Source: Bacillota bacterium (GTDB lineage Bacteria > Bacillota > Clostridia > Acetivibrionales > DSM-1351). Taken from it: DNA of 33,347 nt. The position numbers and the translations under genes are program-made. The stretch is from NCBI GenBank assembly GCA_023436485.1, contig JAEZIU010000259.1, positions 1 through 33,347 of the forward strand, given 5' to 3'. Shown here in pieces: positions 22,764 to 30,073 of this stretch; the stretch's first letter is position 1; every line of letters starts with the position of its first letter. A model generated the notes under the pieces. The model was not told the DNA's origin. It was given only the letters and a program-made list of their open reading frames with translations, and did no database searches.

Positions 22764-23555
22764 GTGAGACAAAAGGTAATGGGGCTGTTTTTAGCAGTTG
22801 TAATGTGCTTAACATTTACAATTACTACAATGAACGTACAAGCGGCAACAACTATCACATCAAACCAGACCGGTACTCAGGACGGGTACGACTATGAACT
22901 CTGGAAGGATTACGGTAACACAAGCATGACTCTCGGGAGTGGCGGAGCTTTCAGCTGCCAGTGGAACAACATCGGTAATGCACTATTCAGTAAAGGTAAG
23001 AAATTTGACGCTACTCAGACATATCAACAGCTTGGAAACATGACAATCAACTACTCTGCAATTTTCAATCCCGGTGGGAATTCATATTTGTGTGTTTATG
23101 GATGGACTATATCTCCTCTTGTAGAATTTTACATTGTGGATAACTGGGGTACATATCGTCCTACAGGAACATTTAAGGGTACTTTTACTGTTGATGGAGG
23201 TACATATGACATATATCAGACTACTCGTGTCAACCAGCCCTCCATCCAAGGAACCCAAACTTTTAAACAGTATTGGAGTGTTCGCCAAACTAAACGTACC
23301 AGCGGAACAATATCCGTTAGCGAACATTTTAAAAAGTGGGAAAGCTTAGGAATGACAATGGGTAAACTGGTTGAAATTTCCTTTGCTATCATAGGTTGTC
23401 AAAGCAACGGAAGTGCTTATGTAACCACTAATACACTTACTGTTGGTGAAAGTTCAAGCCCTGCAAATCCTACAGACCCTACGAGCCTAAGCATAGGATG
23501 CAAAACGGAATGGGAGAACATGGCTCTCAGCGGTACATATAAAGGGGAAAGTTAA
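22764..23555 (+). CDS. GH11 endo-xylanase domain, probably inactive
   Basis: The 263-aa frame starts at GTG after GGAGG. A signal peptide (about 1-28, ending VQAA) precedes a full GH11 jelly-roll domain (about 30-230), with SLGSG-like GAFSCQWNN, the nucleophile E121 in PLVEFYIVDNWGTYRP and YWSVRQTKRTSGT. GH11 needs a second Glu in the motif EGYQSxGSA; here that stretch reads IGCQSNGSA, with Ile210 at the Glu position and Cys212 at the Tyr. Loss of the acid/base should abolish hydrolysis. A short Pro/Ser/Thr linker follows, and then a truncated CBM36-like start ending at TAA 23553. It would be secreted to act on xylan. Confidence 0.85.
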   Translation: MRQKVMGLFLAVVMCLTFTITTMNVQAATTITSNQTGTQDGYDYELWKDYGNTSMTLGSGGAFSCQWNNIGNALFSKGKKFDATQTYQQLGNMTINYSAIFNPGGNSYLCVYGWTISPLVEFYIVDNWGTYRPTGTFKGTFTVDGGTYDIYQTTRVNQPSIQGTQTFKQYWSVRQTKRTSGTISVSEHFKKWESLGMTMGKLVEISFAIIGCQSNGSAYVTTNTLTVGESSSPANPTDPTSLSIGCKTEWENMALSGTYKGES

Positions 23556-23686
23556 CTCACCATTTGCAGGAGTAGCTTTATATATGCAATAAACAACGTT
23601 AGCCAAGAAACAGAAAATTAGGAATTCAGTTGGTTTGTACTTCAGATAAGGGTACGTGGGATACTTACGTTACGTTAATTATTTGA
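23500..23686 (+). pseudogene. Broken CBM36-like carbohydrate-binding module
   Basis: After the xylanase linker the module begins in frame (EWENMALSGTYKG), then a GGGG run at 23544-23547 appears to carry an extra base. In the +1 frame it goes on as KVNSPFAGVALY, which continues the CBM36 pattern, and soon hits stops. In the third frame, LGIQLVCTSDKGTWDTYVTLI (about 23615-23683) matches the module's last strands (TSDxGTWDxYVxFI in relatives). The middle of the module is missing, so there was a frameshift plus an internal deletion. The matches are by memory of the family. Confidence 0.65.
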
Positions 23687-23757
23687 AGATCAAATAAAAT
23701 TAATTAAGTAGCAGTTTGTGTATTGGTTTTGTTTTAACATCTGATTTATTATTTGGC

Positions 23758-23792
23758 AAAAATCCCGGCGGACATTCTCCGACGGGATTTTT
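23758..23792 (+). terminator. Terminator after the xylanase remnant
   Basis: AATCCCG pairs with CGGGATT around an inner CGGA-cattc-TCCG stem, then T5. This is the intrinsic end of the xylanase transcript. Confidence 0.85.
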
Positions 23793-23828
23793 GTTAGCAT
23801 CGGTTTAGTACATTACTTTGATATTTTC

Positions 23829-23857
23829 TTGACAGACATTGTTGATTTAACTATAAT
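23829..23857 (+). promoter_or_regulatory. Promoter of the glycine-riboswitch operon
   Basis: Exact TTGACA (23829-23834) and exact TATAAT (23852-23857) are 17 bp apart, a consensus vegetative promoter. The riboswitch begins about 30 bp later. Confidence 0.9.
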
Positions 23858-23886
23858 AAAAACAATAAGTGAATATAAGTCGGATG

Positions 23887-24055
23887 ATTGTTGTGGGAGA
23901 GACGTTTTAGAATACGCTAAAACTCACCGAAGGAGTAGCACTCTCAGGTAAAAAAGACTACAACAGGACGGACCTCTGGAGAGACCAATGACGGCGCCGA
24001 AGGGGCAAGGGCTAAAAATTATTAGCTTAATCTCTCAGGCAAAAGGACAGAGTAT
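23887..24055 (+). ncRNA. Tandem glycine riboswitch (two aptamers)
   Basis: Aptamer 1 runs from about 23893, with GGGAGAGA, CACCGAAGGAGTAGCA and CTCTCAGGTAAAAAAGAC. Aptamer 2 runs from about 23975, with CTGGAGAGACC, GCGCCGAAGGGGCAAGG and CTCTCAGGCAAAAGGACAG. These are the conserved glycine aptamer segments, and the short linker is typical of cooperative tandem forms. The downstream platform carries a terminator (24097-24127), so glycine probably decides between termination and read-through. It controls a class V aminotransferase and SerA rather than the usual gcv cleavage genes. Confidence 0.93.
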
Positions 24056-24096
24056 CTATAAGATGCATTACATCTATTAGTTTTTTAGTGCATTTC

Positions 24097-24127
24097 AGAG
24101 GTCAAATAATTTTTTATTTGGCCTTTT
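24097..24127 (+). terminator. Terminator in the riboswitch expression platform
   Basis: AGGTCAAATAA pairs with TTATTTGGCCT around a T-rich loop, with TTT after it. It is placed about 85 bp before the aminotransferase start, so it can cut off the transcript. Confidence 0.7.
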
Positions 24128-24209
24128 ATAATACTTACAATTCAGGTATCGGGGATACCGCAACTAACATGTTCAATATGAAAATTTAAATATACTGGAG
24201 GGCTTAGCC

Positions 24210-25361
24210 GTGGAAAAAGAAAAATTACTTATGACTCCAGGACCCACAATGGTTCCACCTAGGGTTTTAGAAGTTATGAGAAGACAAATTATTCATCATA
24301 GGACAAAAGAATTTGAAACTATATATGATGAACTGGAAGAAGATTTGAAATTCGTTTTTCAGACAAAAAATAAGGTACTTATGTTTGCGTCTTCAGGCAC
24401 GGGTGCATTGGAATCTGCAATTGTAAATCTCTTTTCACAGGGAGATAGGGTGCTGGCAATAAGTATAGGAGCTTTTGGAGACAGATTTGCAGACATATCT
24501 TCAACTTTCGGACTTGAGGTTCAAAAGCTGGCAGTTAACTGGGGCGAAGCGGTAGATGTCTCAGAAGTTAAAAAAATACTGGATGCAGATATTAATAACG
24601 AAATCAAGGCAGTTCTTGTTACACATAATGAAACATCAACCGGTGTAACAAATGATATTGAAGCACTTGGAAAACTTACAAAGAACACTGAAAGACTTTT
24701 ACTTGTTGATGCCATAAGTTCTCTTGGAGGACTTGATCTTCAAATGGACAACTGGGGTTTAGACTTGGTTGTAACGGGCTCACAGAAAGCGTTGATGGCA
24801 CCTCCCGGACTGGCTTATGCAGCATTAAGCGACAAAGCCTGGGAAGCAGTTGGTAAATCCAAACTTCCTAAATTTTACTGGGATTACAAGAAGTATAAAA
24901 AAGGCTTGATGAAGGAATCGGAGAATCCACCATATACTCCTGCGATAAGTTTATTAATGGCTCAGGCAGAAGCGTTGAAAATGATAAAGGAAGATGGGCT
25001 TGAGAATGTCTATGCAAGGCATAAAAAGTTAGCATTGGCAACACAGGCAGGAGTTAAGGCACTTGGACTTGAGCTGTTCCCTGATGAGAAAGTATCTTCC
25101 TACATAATAACTGCTGTTAAAGCACCGGAAGGTATAGATATTGCAAAGGTTATAAAAACTATGAACCTGAAGTATGACATAATGATCACAGGCGGCCAAA
25201 AGCATCTTAAAGGAAAAATATTCAGAATAGGGCACTGTGGATATACAGATAGCCTTGATCTTATTAAAACATTTGCTGCTTTGGAGTATTCCTTGAGTGA
25301 GGCAGGCTACAAAGTAGAAATGGGAGCATCAGTAGGAGCAGTTCAGAAGGCACTGCTATAA
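24210..25361 (+). CDS. Class V PLP aminotransferase (serine/alanine-glyoxylate or phosphoserine type)
   Basis: The 383-aa PLP enzyme of fold type I, class V, begins with TPGPTMVPPRVL, has SSGTGALESAIVNL (about 60-75), D in LLVDAISSLGG (about 167), the Schiff-base K193 in GSQKALMAPPG and C-terminal RIGHCGY. Relatives transfer amino groups between alanine or serine and glyoxylate, and in some anaerobes a member stands in for phosphoserine aminotransferase. Next to SerA, the phosphoserine (serine-forming) role is favoured, but glycine formation from glyoxylate would explain the glycine riboswitch. GTG start after GGAGGG. Confidence 0.88.
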   Translation: MEKEKLLMTPGPTMVPPRVLEVMRRQIIHHRTKEFETIYDELEEDLKFVFQTKNKVLMFASSGTGALESAIVNLFSQGDRVLAISIGAFGDRFADISSTFGLEVQKLAVNWGEAVDVSEVKKILDADINNEIKAVLVTHNETSTGVTNDIEALGKLTKNTERLLLVDAISSLGGLDLQMDNWGLDLVVTGSQKALMAPPGLAYAALSDKAWEAVGKSKLPKFYWDYKKYKKGLMKESENPPYTPAISLLMAQAEALKMIKEDGLENVYARHKKLALATQAGVKALGLELFPDEKVSSYIITAVKAPEGIDIAKVIKTMNLKYDIMITGGQKHLKGKIFRIGHCGYTDSLDLIKTFAALEYSLSEAGYKVEMGASVGAVQKALL

Positions 25362-25396
25362 ATATTGAGAATAAATAACAGGAGGCTATTAGATAT

Positions 25397-27004
25397 ATGA
25401 AAATAATTGTAACGGAACGAATTGCAGAAGACGGTATTAACTATCTTCTGGAAAATGGACATGAAGTAGATACAAAATATGGAATATCCCACGAGGAATT
25501 ACTTGAGATCATAGAAAATTATGATGCAATAATAGTAAGAAGTGTTACCAAAGTAAATGAAGAGCTTTTGCAAAGGGCCAGCAAATTAAAGGTTGCAGGA
25601 CGTGCAGGAAACGGTATCGACAATATTGAAGTACCTGCATGTACAAAGAGAGGTATCATCGTTGTTAATACTCCGGAAAGCAACATTATGGCAGCTGCTG
25701 AGCTGGCAATCGGACATGCATTTGCCATATTCAGAAATATACCACAGGCACACTGGGCAGGTAAAGCTCAGAAGGATTTCAGAAGAAGCAAGTTTAATGG
25801 TAACGAGCTTGATGAAAAGACAGCCGGTATAATCGGCTTGGGCAGAATAGGCTCCATAGTAGCCACAAAACTAAAGGGATGCAATATGAAAGTAGTTGCG
25901 TACGACCCGTATATAACTGATGAAAAGTTCAAAAAGCTTGGTGTAGAAAGATGTGAAACTCTGGAAGACTTGTTGAAACAGAGTGATCTGATAACTCTGC
26001 ATACTCCAAAGACATCAGAAACTTACGGAATAATAGGGGAAGAGCAATTAAAGCTTTGTAAAAAAGGTGTCAGAATAGTAAACGCAGCAAGAGGCGGACT
26101 GGTTAATGAAGATGCTTTATATAACGCAATCAGAGAAGGACATGTGGCAGCAGCCGCACTTGATGTTCTTGATCCCGAGCCAAACTACGACAAAAAGCCT
26201 GAAGAGCAGGATTATCAAAACAAGCTCTTTGAGCTAGACAATGTAATAATCACTCCTCACCTTGGTGCTTCCACGGCTGAAGCAAACTACAATGTAGGTA
26301 CTGCCGTTTCAAAGCTTGTTTCAGATGCATTAAAAGGAGAAATGGTTGCAGCTGTTAATATGCCTCCTATGAAAAACAAGGATTTGAACGAGATGAAGCC
26401 TTATCTTGATTTGGCTGAAATACTTGGTAAAATATATTACCAGGCTGAAAAGGAAACAGTTAACAAGATTGAGATAATTTACAGCGGAGAACTTGCAGAG
26501 CAGGAAACAAAGATACTGTCACTTTCAGTTTTAAAAGGCTTCCTTGATATAGTAATAAAAGAGAAGGTAAACTATGTAAATGCTGAGTTCATTGCAAAGA
26601 ACATGGGAATATCTCTTACAGAAAGCAAAAGCTCACAACTTGAAAAATACACTAACATGATTACTGTAAAATTCTTTACAAAGAGCAAAGCACTATCAGT
26701 TTCAGGTACTGTATTCGCAAAAGAAGAAATACGTGTTGTGGATTTCTTCGGCTACAAACTTGACTTTGAACCTACTCCTTATGTTTTAGCAATTCAAAAT
26801 GTAGATGTTCCGGGTATTATCGGTCAGATAGGAACAATACTTGGTGCCAGCGATATCAATATTGCTGCAATGCAATGGAGCAGAAATCACAAGGGTGAAA
26901 AAGCGGTTGCATTTGTAAGTGTTGATTGTGAAGTTCCGACAAATGTCCTTGAACTTCTTAAAAAGATAAACGGTGTATTAAAGGTAACATTGCTTAAATT
27001 CTGA
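25397..27004 (+). CDS. serA: D-3-phosphoglycerate dehydrogenase
   Basis: The 535-aa enzyme oxidises 3-phosphoglycerate to phosphohydroxypyruvate, the first step of serine synthesis. It is the long form: a catalytic/NAD domain with GRAGNGIDNIEV (about 73), the NAD loop GIIGLGRIGS (about 144), NAARGGLVNE (about 230) and HLGASTAEA (about 290), then an intermediate domain (about 315-450). A C-terminal ACT domain follows (about 460-535, with NVDVPGIIGQIGTIL), where serine usually acts as feedback inhibitor. It begins 35 bp after the aminotransferase, in the same riboswitch-controlled unit. The start follows AGGAGG. Confidence 0.95.
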   Translation: MKIIVTERIAEDGINYLLENGHEVDTKYGISHEELLEIIENYDAIIVRSVTKVNEELLQRASKLKVAGRAGNGIDNIEVPACTKRGIIVVNTPESNIMAAAELAIGHAFAIFRNIPQAHWAGKAQKDFRRSKFNGNELDEKTAGIIGLGRIGSIVATKLKGCNMKVVAYDPYITDEKFKKLGVERCETLEDLLKQSDLITLHTPKTSETYGIIGEEQLKLCKKGVRIVNAARGGLVNEDALYNAIREGHVAAAALDVLDPEPNYDKKPEEQDYQNKLFELDNVIITPHLGASTAEANYNVGTAVSKLVSDALKGEMVAAVNMPPMKNKDLNEMKPYLDLAEILGKIYYQAEKETVNKIEIIYSGELAEQETKILSLSVLKGFLDIVIKEKVNYVNAEFIAKNMGISLTESKSSQLEKYTNMITVKFFTKSKALSVSGTVFAKEEIRVVDFFGYKLDFEPTPYVLAIQNVDVPGIIGQIGTILGASDINIAAMQWSRNHKGEKAVAFVSVDCEVPTNVLELLKKINGVLKVTLLKF

Positions 27005-27015
27005 TAATAGACATT

Positions 27016-27051
27016 TAAAAAGGCTGGGGAATCATTCCTCAGCCTTTTTTT
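27016..27051. terminator. Terminator after serA
   Basis: AAAAAGGCTGGGGA pairs with TCCTCAGCCTTTTT, followed by T run. The reverse strand also carries a T run, so it may also serve the minus-strand MarR gene that stops at 27060. Confidence 0.88.
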
Positions 27052-27059
27052 AGTATTTT

Positions 27060-27506
27060 CTATTTAATTTTTAAAATAATATTATTTAACTCAGGGACAA
27101 GATTTTTAAGATTCATCAAGTCATTATCGTCCAAATCCGACAACTTTTCTATAAATAAAATTTTGGATTTTTGTTCGATATTGTGTAATAAAGTACATGC
27201 TTTTTCAGTCAATTTAACCATTATTACCCTTCTATCATTGGGATCGTCATATCTGTCCGCGTAACCTTCTGCAATAAGCTTGTCGATAATCGGTGTCATA
27301 TTAGGCCTAGAAATTATCAAGTCATTCGCCAGATGTGATACCGGACAGGGACCGAGTTTTGCCAGCCTGAACAATACTTTCGTATGGGAAGGCGGAATGG
27401 GCAGTCCTTTGAACATAGCTGAAGGATTAAATATTCTGCCGCTTAAATGAAGTACAAGCATAAACAAATCATTAGATATACTATTAATTTCTTCTTCGGG
27501 TAACAT
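27060..27506 (-). CDS. MarR-family transcriptional regulator
   Basis: The 148-aa winged-helix protein has the MarR layout: an N-terminal helix, then LPIPPSHTKVLFRLAKLGPCPVS-like helices, LANDLIISRPNMTPIIDKLIAEGY as the recognition region (about 60-85) and the wing DPNDRRVIMVKLT (about 90-102). A C-terminal helix completes the dimer interface. It is divergent from the ABC exporter pair with 299 bp between, a usual arrangement in which MarR represses the exporter and itself, lifted by a drug or phenolic ligand. The start codon ATG (27506-27504) is preceded by AAAGGAG on the minus strand. Confidence 0.92.
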   Translation of the reverse strand: MLPEEEINSISNDLFMLVLHLSGRIFNPSAMFKGLPIPPSHTKVLFRLAKLGPCPVSHLANDLIISRPNMTPIIDKLIAEGYADRYDDPNDRRVIMVKLTEKACTLLHNIEQKSKILFIEKLSDLDDNDLMNLKNLVPELNNIILKIK

Positions 27507-27668
27507 TCCATTAACTCCTTTAAAATAAATAAACTACTACATTTTCTGATAAACAAGACATAAAATAAAAATCTGCGTATATATTTATTTGTTATACAGT
27601 AGTATTATTGACTTATTGCTTTATTGTAATTATATACGATTTAAATTAATAATACAATCAAATTATTA

Positions 27669-27712
27669 TTGACATATAATAGTTCTATAAATATAATTAA
27701 AAAATGAACTAT
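27669..27712 (+). promoter_or_regulatory. Consensus promoter of the ABC exporter with flanking inverted repeat
   Basis: TTGACA (27669-27674), 17 bp, TATAAT (27692-27697) is an exact consensus. The arms ATAGTTC (27679-27685) and GAACTAT (27706-27712) form an inverted repeat around the -10 box, placed well for MarR repression. Binding is inferred. The remaining gap (27507-27805) holds AT-rich sequence with no gene seen. Confidence 0.65.
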
Positions 27713-27805
27713 CAATACACCAAATTTTAAAAGTAAATTGGATATGGTCTTGAACATAAATTTGTCCTACGCAAGACTTTACCCTACTGCAGAAAGGAGT
27801 AGTAC

Positions 27806-30073
27806 ATGGGGAAATTAATGAGACATTTGAAACCTCATATAATATCAATTGTTGGCATAGTTTTATTTTTACTTGTCCAGGCATATTGCGATTTATCTCT
27901 GCCGGACTATATGTCTGATATTGTTAATGTAGGTATTCAACAGGGAGGTATTAAAAATGCTGTACCTGACATAATAAGGAAGACTGAGATGGACAAAATA
28001 ACTTTTTTTATGAATGATAATGATAAAAAAACTGTTTTGGACAATTATACTTTAATAGAAAAAGGTAAAGCATCTCAGAATGATATGGATAAGTACTTAA
28101 AAAGATATCCTGAAATTAATAATAACGATGTATACAAGTTGAATGCAAGTGACAGTGAGGTTATTGACAAGATAAATACTGCAGTCGGAAAGCCGATGCT
28201 GTTCGTAGGTGCTATCGAAGGTACAGTCAAAATGTCTGGTAATTCAACTGAAAATAAAAGCAATACGGCTGGTAACAGTGAAATGGAGAAATTATTCGCA
28301 AATGTGCCAAAAGGAACCGATCCCTTTACTGTTATTACCAAGCTACCTAAAGAGCAACTGCAAGGCATAATGAAGTCTGTAAATGACAAATTTAGTGATA
28401 TGCCTGACAGTATAATCACGCAGGGTGCGGTTAAATATGTCCAGGTAGAGTACAAAGATCTCGGAAGGGATACCGGAAACCTTCAGTCAAATTATATACT
28501 GATAGCTGGTTTGAAGATGCTTCTTATATCACTAATCAGTATGTGTGCTACTGTTACGGTTGGCTTGATGGCAGCAAGAGTATCTGCCGGAGTTGGTAGA
28601 AGTATGAGGAGGAACGTATTTGAAAATGTTGTTGGATTCTCAAATGCCGAATTTGATCAATTCTCCACCTCTTCACTTATTACAAGAAGTACCAATGATA
28701 TACAGCAGGTACAGATTTTCCTGGTAATGTTCCTGAGATTGGTATTCTATGCACCTATCCTTGGTATAGGCGGTGTATTAAAGGTATTACAAACAGATAC
28801 ATCAATGACATGGGTTATTGGAGTTGCCGTTTTAGCTATAATGGTTTTGGTAGGGGTATTATTCGCTGTAGCAATGCCGAAATTCAGAAGTATGCAAAAG
28901 TTAGTTGACAGACTTAACCTCGTAACACGTGAATCCTTGATAGGTATGCTTGTAATAAGAGCGTTCGGTACGCAGAAGACAGAAGAAGAAAAATTTGAAC
29001 AGGCAAACACTAATTTCACAAGAACTAATCTTTTTGTAGGAAGAATTATGTCGGGTATGTTTCCTGCAATGATGCTTATAATGAATGGTGTTATGATATT
29101 GGTTGTATGGGTTGGGGCACATCAGGTGGACTTAGGAAATATGCAGGTTGGTAATATGATGGCATTTATACAATATGCTATGCAGATTATTATGGCCTTC
29201 CTTATGATTTCAATGGTTTCCATAATTTTACCGCGTGCATCAGTTTCAATAGCACGTATAGGTGAAGTTATTGATACAAAAGGATCTATTAAAGACCCTG
29301 CTGTATCCAAAAAAATTGCAAGTGGAATGAAGGGTACTGTAGAATTTAAGAATGTTTCATTTAAATACCCTGGTGCAGAGGATGATGTTATATCTAATGT
29401 CAACTTTACGGCAAAACCCGGCCAGACTACTGCGTTTATAGGGAGTACAGGAAGTGGAAAATCAACTCTTATTAATTTGATACCAAGATTTTATGATGTT
29501 ACCGGAGGACAGATTCTTATTAATGGAATTGATATAAGAGACATTTCTCAACACGATTTAAGGCAGAAAATAGGGTATGTTCCACAGAAAGGTATTTTAT
29601 TCTCAGGTACAATTGAAAGCAACCTTAAATACGGTAATGAGTCAGCAGGTGAGGAAGATATAAGAACTGCCGCTGAGATAGCACAGGCTATGGACTTTAT
29701 AAATGAGAAGGAAGAAGGTTTTAAAACCGATATTTCACAGGGCGGTACTAACGTGTCCGGTGGACAGAAACAAAGGCTTTCAATTGCTCGTGCTCTTGTT
29801 AAAAAACCTGAAGTATTTATATTTGATGATAGTTTTTCTGCATTGGACTTCAAAACAGATGCAGCATTACGAAAAGCACTCAAAGAAAAGACAGAGGGTG
29901 CAACAGTACTTGTAGTAGCACAGAGAATAAGTACAGTAATGTCTGCAGACCAGATACTTGTTCTGGATGAAGGTCAGGTTGTAGGTAAAGGAACTCATAA
30001 GGAGCTAATGGAAACCTGCGATGTTTATAGACAGATTGCCTTATCTCAGTTATCGAAGGAGGAATTGGCATGA
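27806..30073 (+). CDS. ABC exporter half-transporter with degenerate catalytic site and large extracytoplasmic insert
   Basis: The 755-aa protein has TM1 (about 13-32), a long mostly polar insertion (about 33-225), five further TM helices to about 460, and an ATPase with Walker A GSTGSGKST (about 545), signature SGGQKQR (about 650) and Walker B ending FDDSFSALD (about 671). The base after the Walker B Asp is Asp instead of Glu, the mark of the inactive site in heterodimeric exporters such as BmrC or TM287. The insertion makes it much longer than usual (about 580 aa). It overlaps its partner by 4 bp. Multidrug export is the likely role; MarR control is likely. Confidence 0.92.
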   Translation: MGKLMRHLKPHIISIVGIVLFLLVQAYCDLSLPDYMSDIVNVGIQQGGIKNAVPDIIRKTEMDKITFFMNDNDKKTVLDNYTLIEKGKASQNDMDKYLKRYPEINNNDVYKLNASDSEVIDKINTAVGKPMLFVGAIEGTVKMSGNSTENKSNTAGNSEMEKLFANVPKGTDPFTVITKLPKEQLQGIMKSVNDKFSDMPDSIITQGAVKYVQVEYKDLGRDTGNLQSNYILIAGLKMLLISLISMCATVTVGLMAARVSAGVGRSMRRNVFENVVGFSNAEFDQFSTSSLITRSTNDIQQVQIFLVMFLRLVFYAPILGIGGVLKVLQTDTSMTWVIGVAVLAIMVLVGVLFAVAMPKFRSMQKLVDRLNLVTRESLIGMLVIRAFGTQKTEEEKFEQANTNFTRTNLFVGRIMSGMFPAMMLIMNGVMILVVWVGAHQVDLGNMQVGNMMAFIQYAMQIIMAFLMISMVSIILPRASVSIARIGEVIDTKGSIKDPAVSKKIASGMKGTVEFKNVSFKYPGAEDDVISNVNFTAKPGQTTAFIGSTGSGKSTLINLIPRFYDVTGGQILINGIDIRDISQHDLRQKIGYVPQKGILFSGTIESNLKYGNESAGEEDIRTAAEIAQAMDFINEKEEGFKTDISQGGTNVSGGQKQRLSIARALVKKPEVFIFDDSFSALDFKTDAALRKALKEKTEGATVLVVAQRISTVMSADQILVLDEGQVVGKGTHKELMETCDVYRQIALSQLSKEELA

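Noticed and set aside
28075..28455. 126-aa open frame on the minus strand inside the ABC exporter gene
   Set aside because: It is a shadow of the plus-strand gene, with no ribosome site and no family features.
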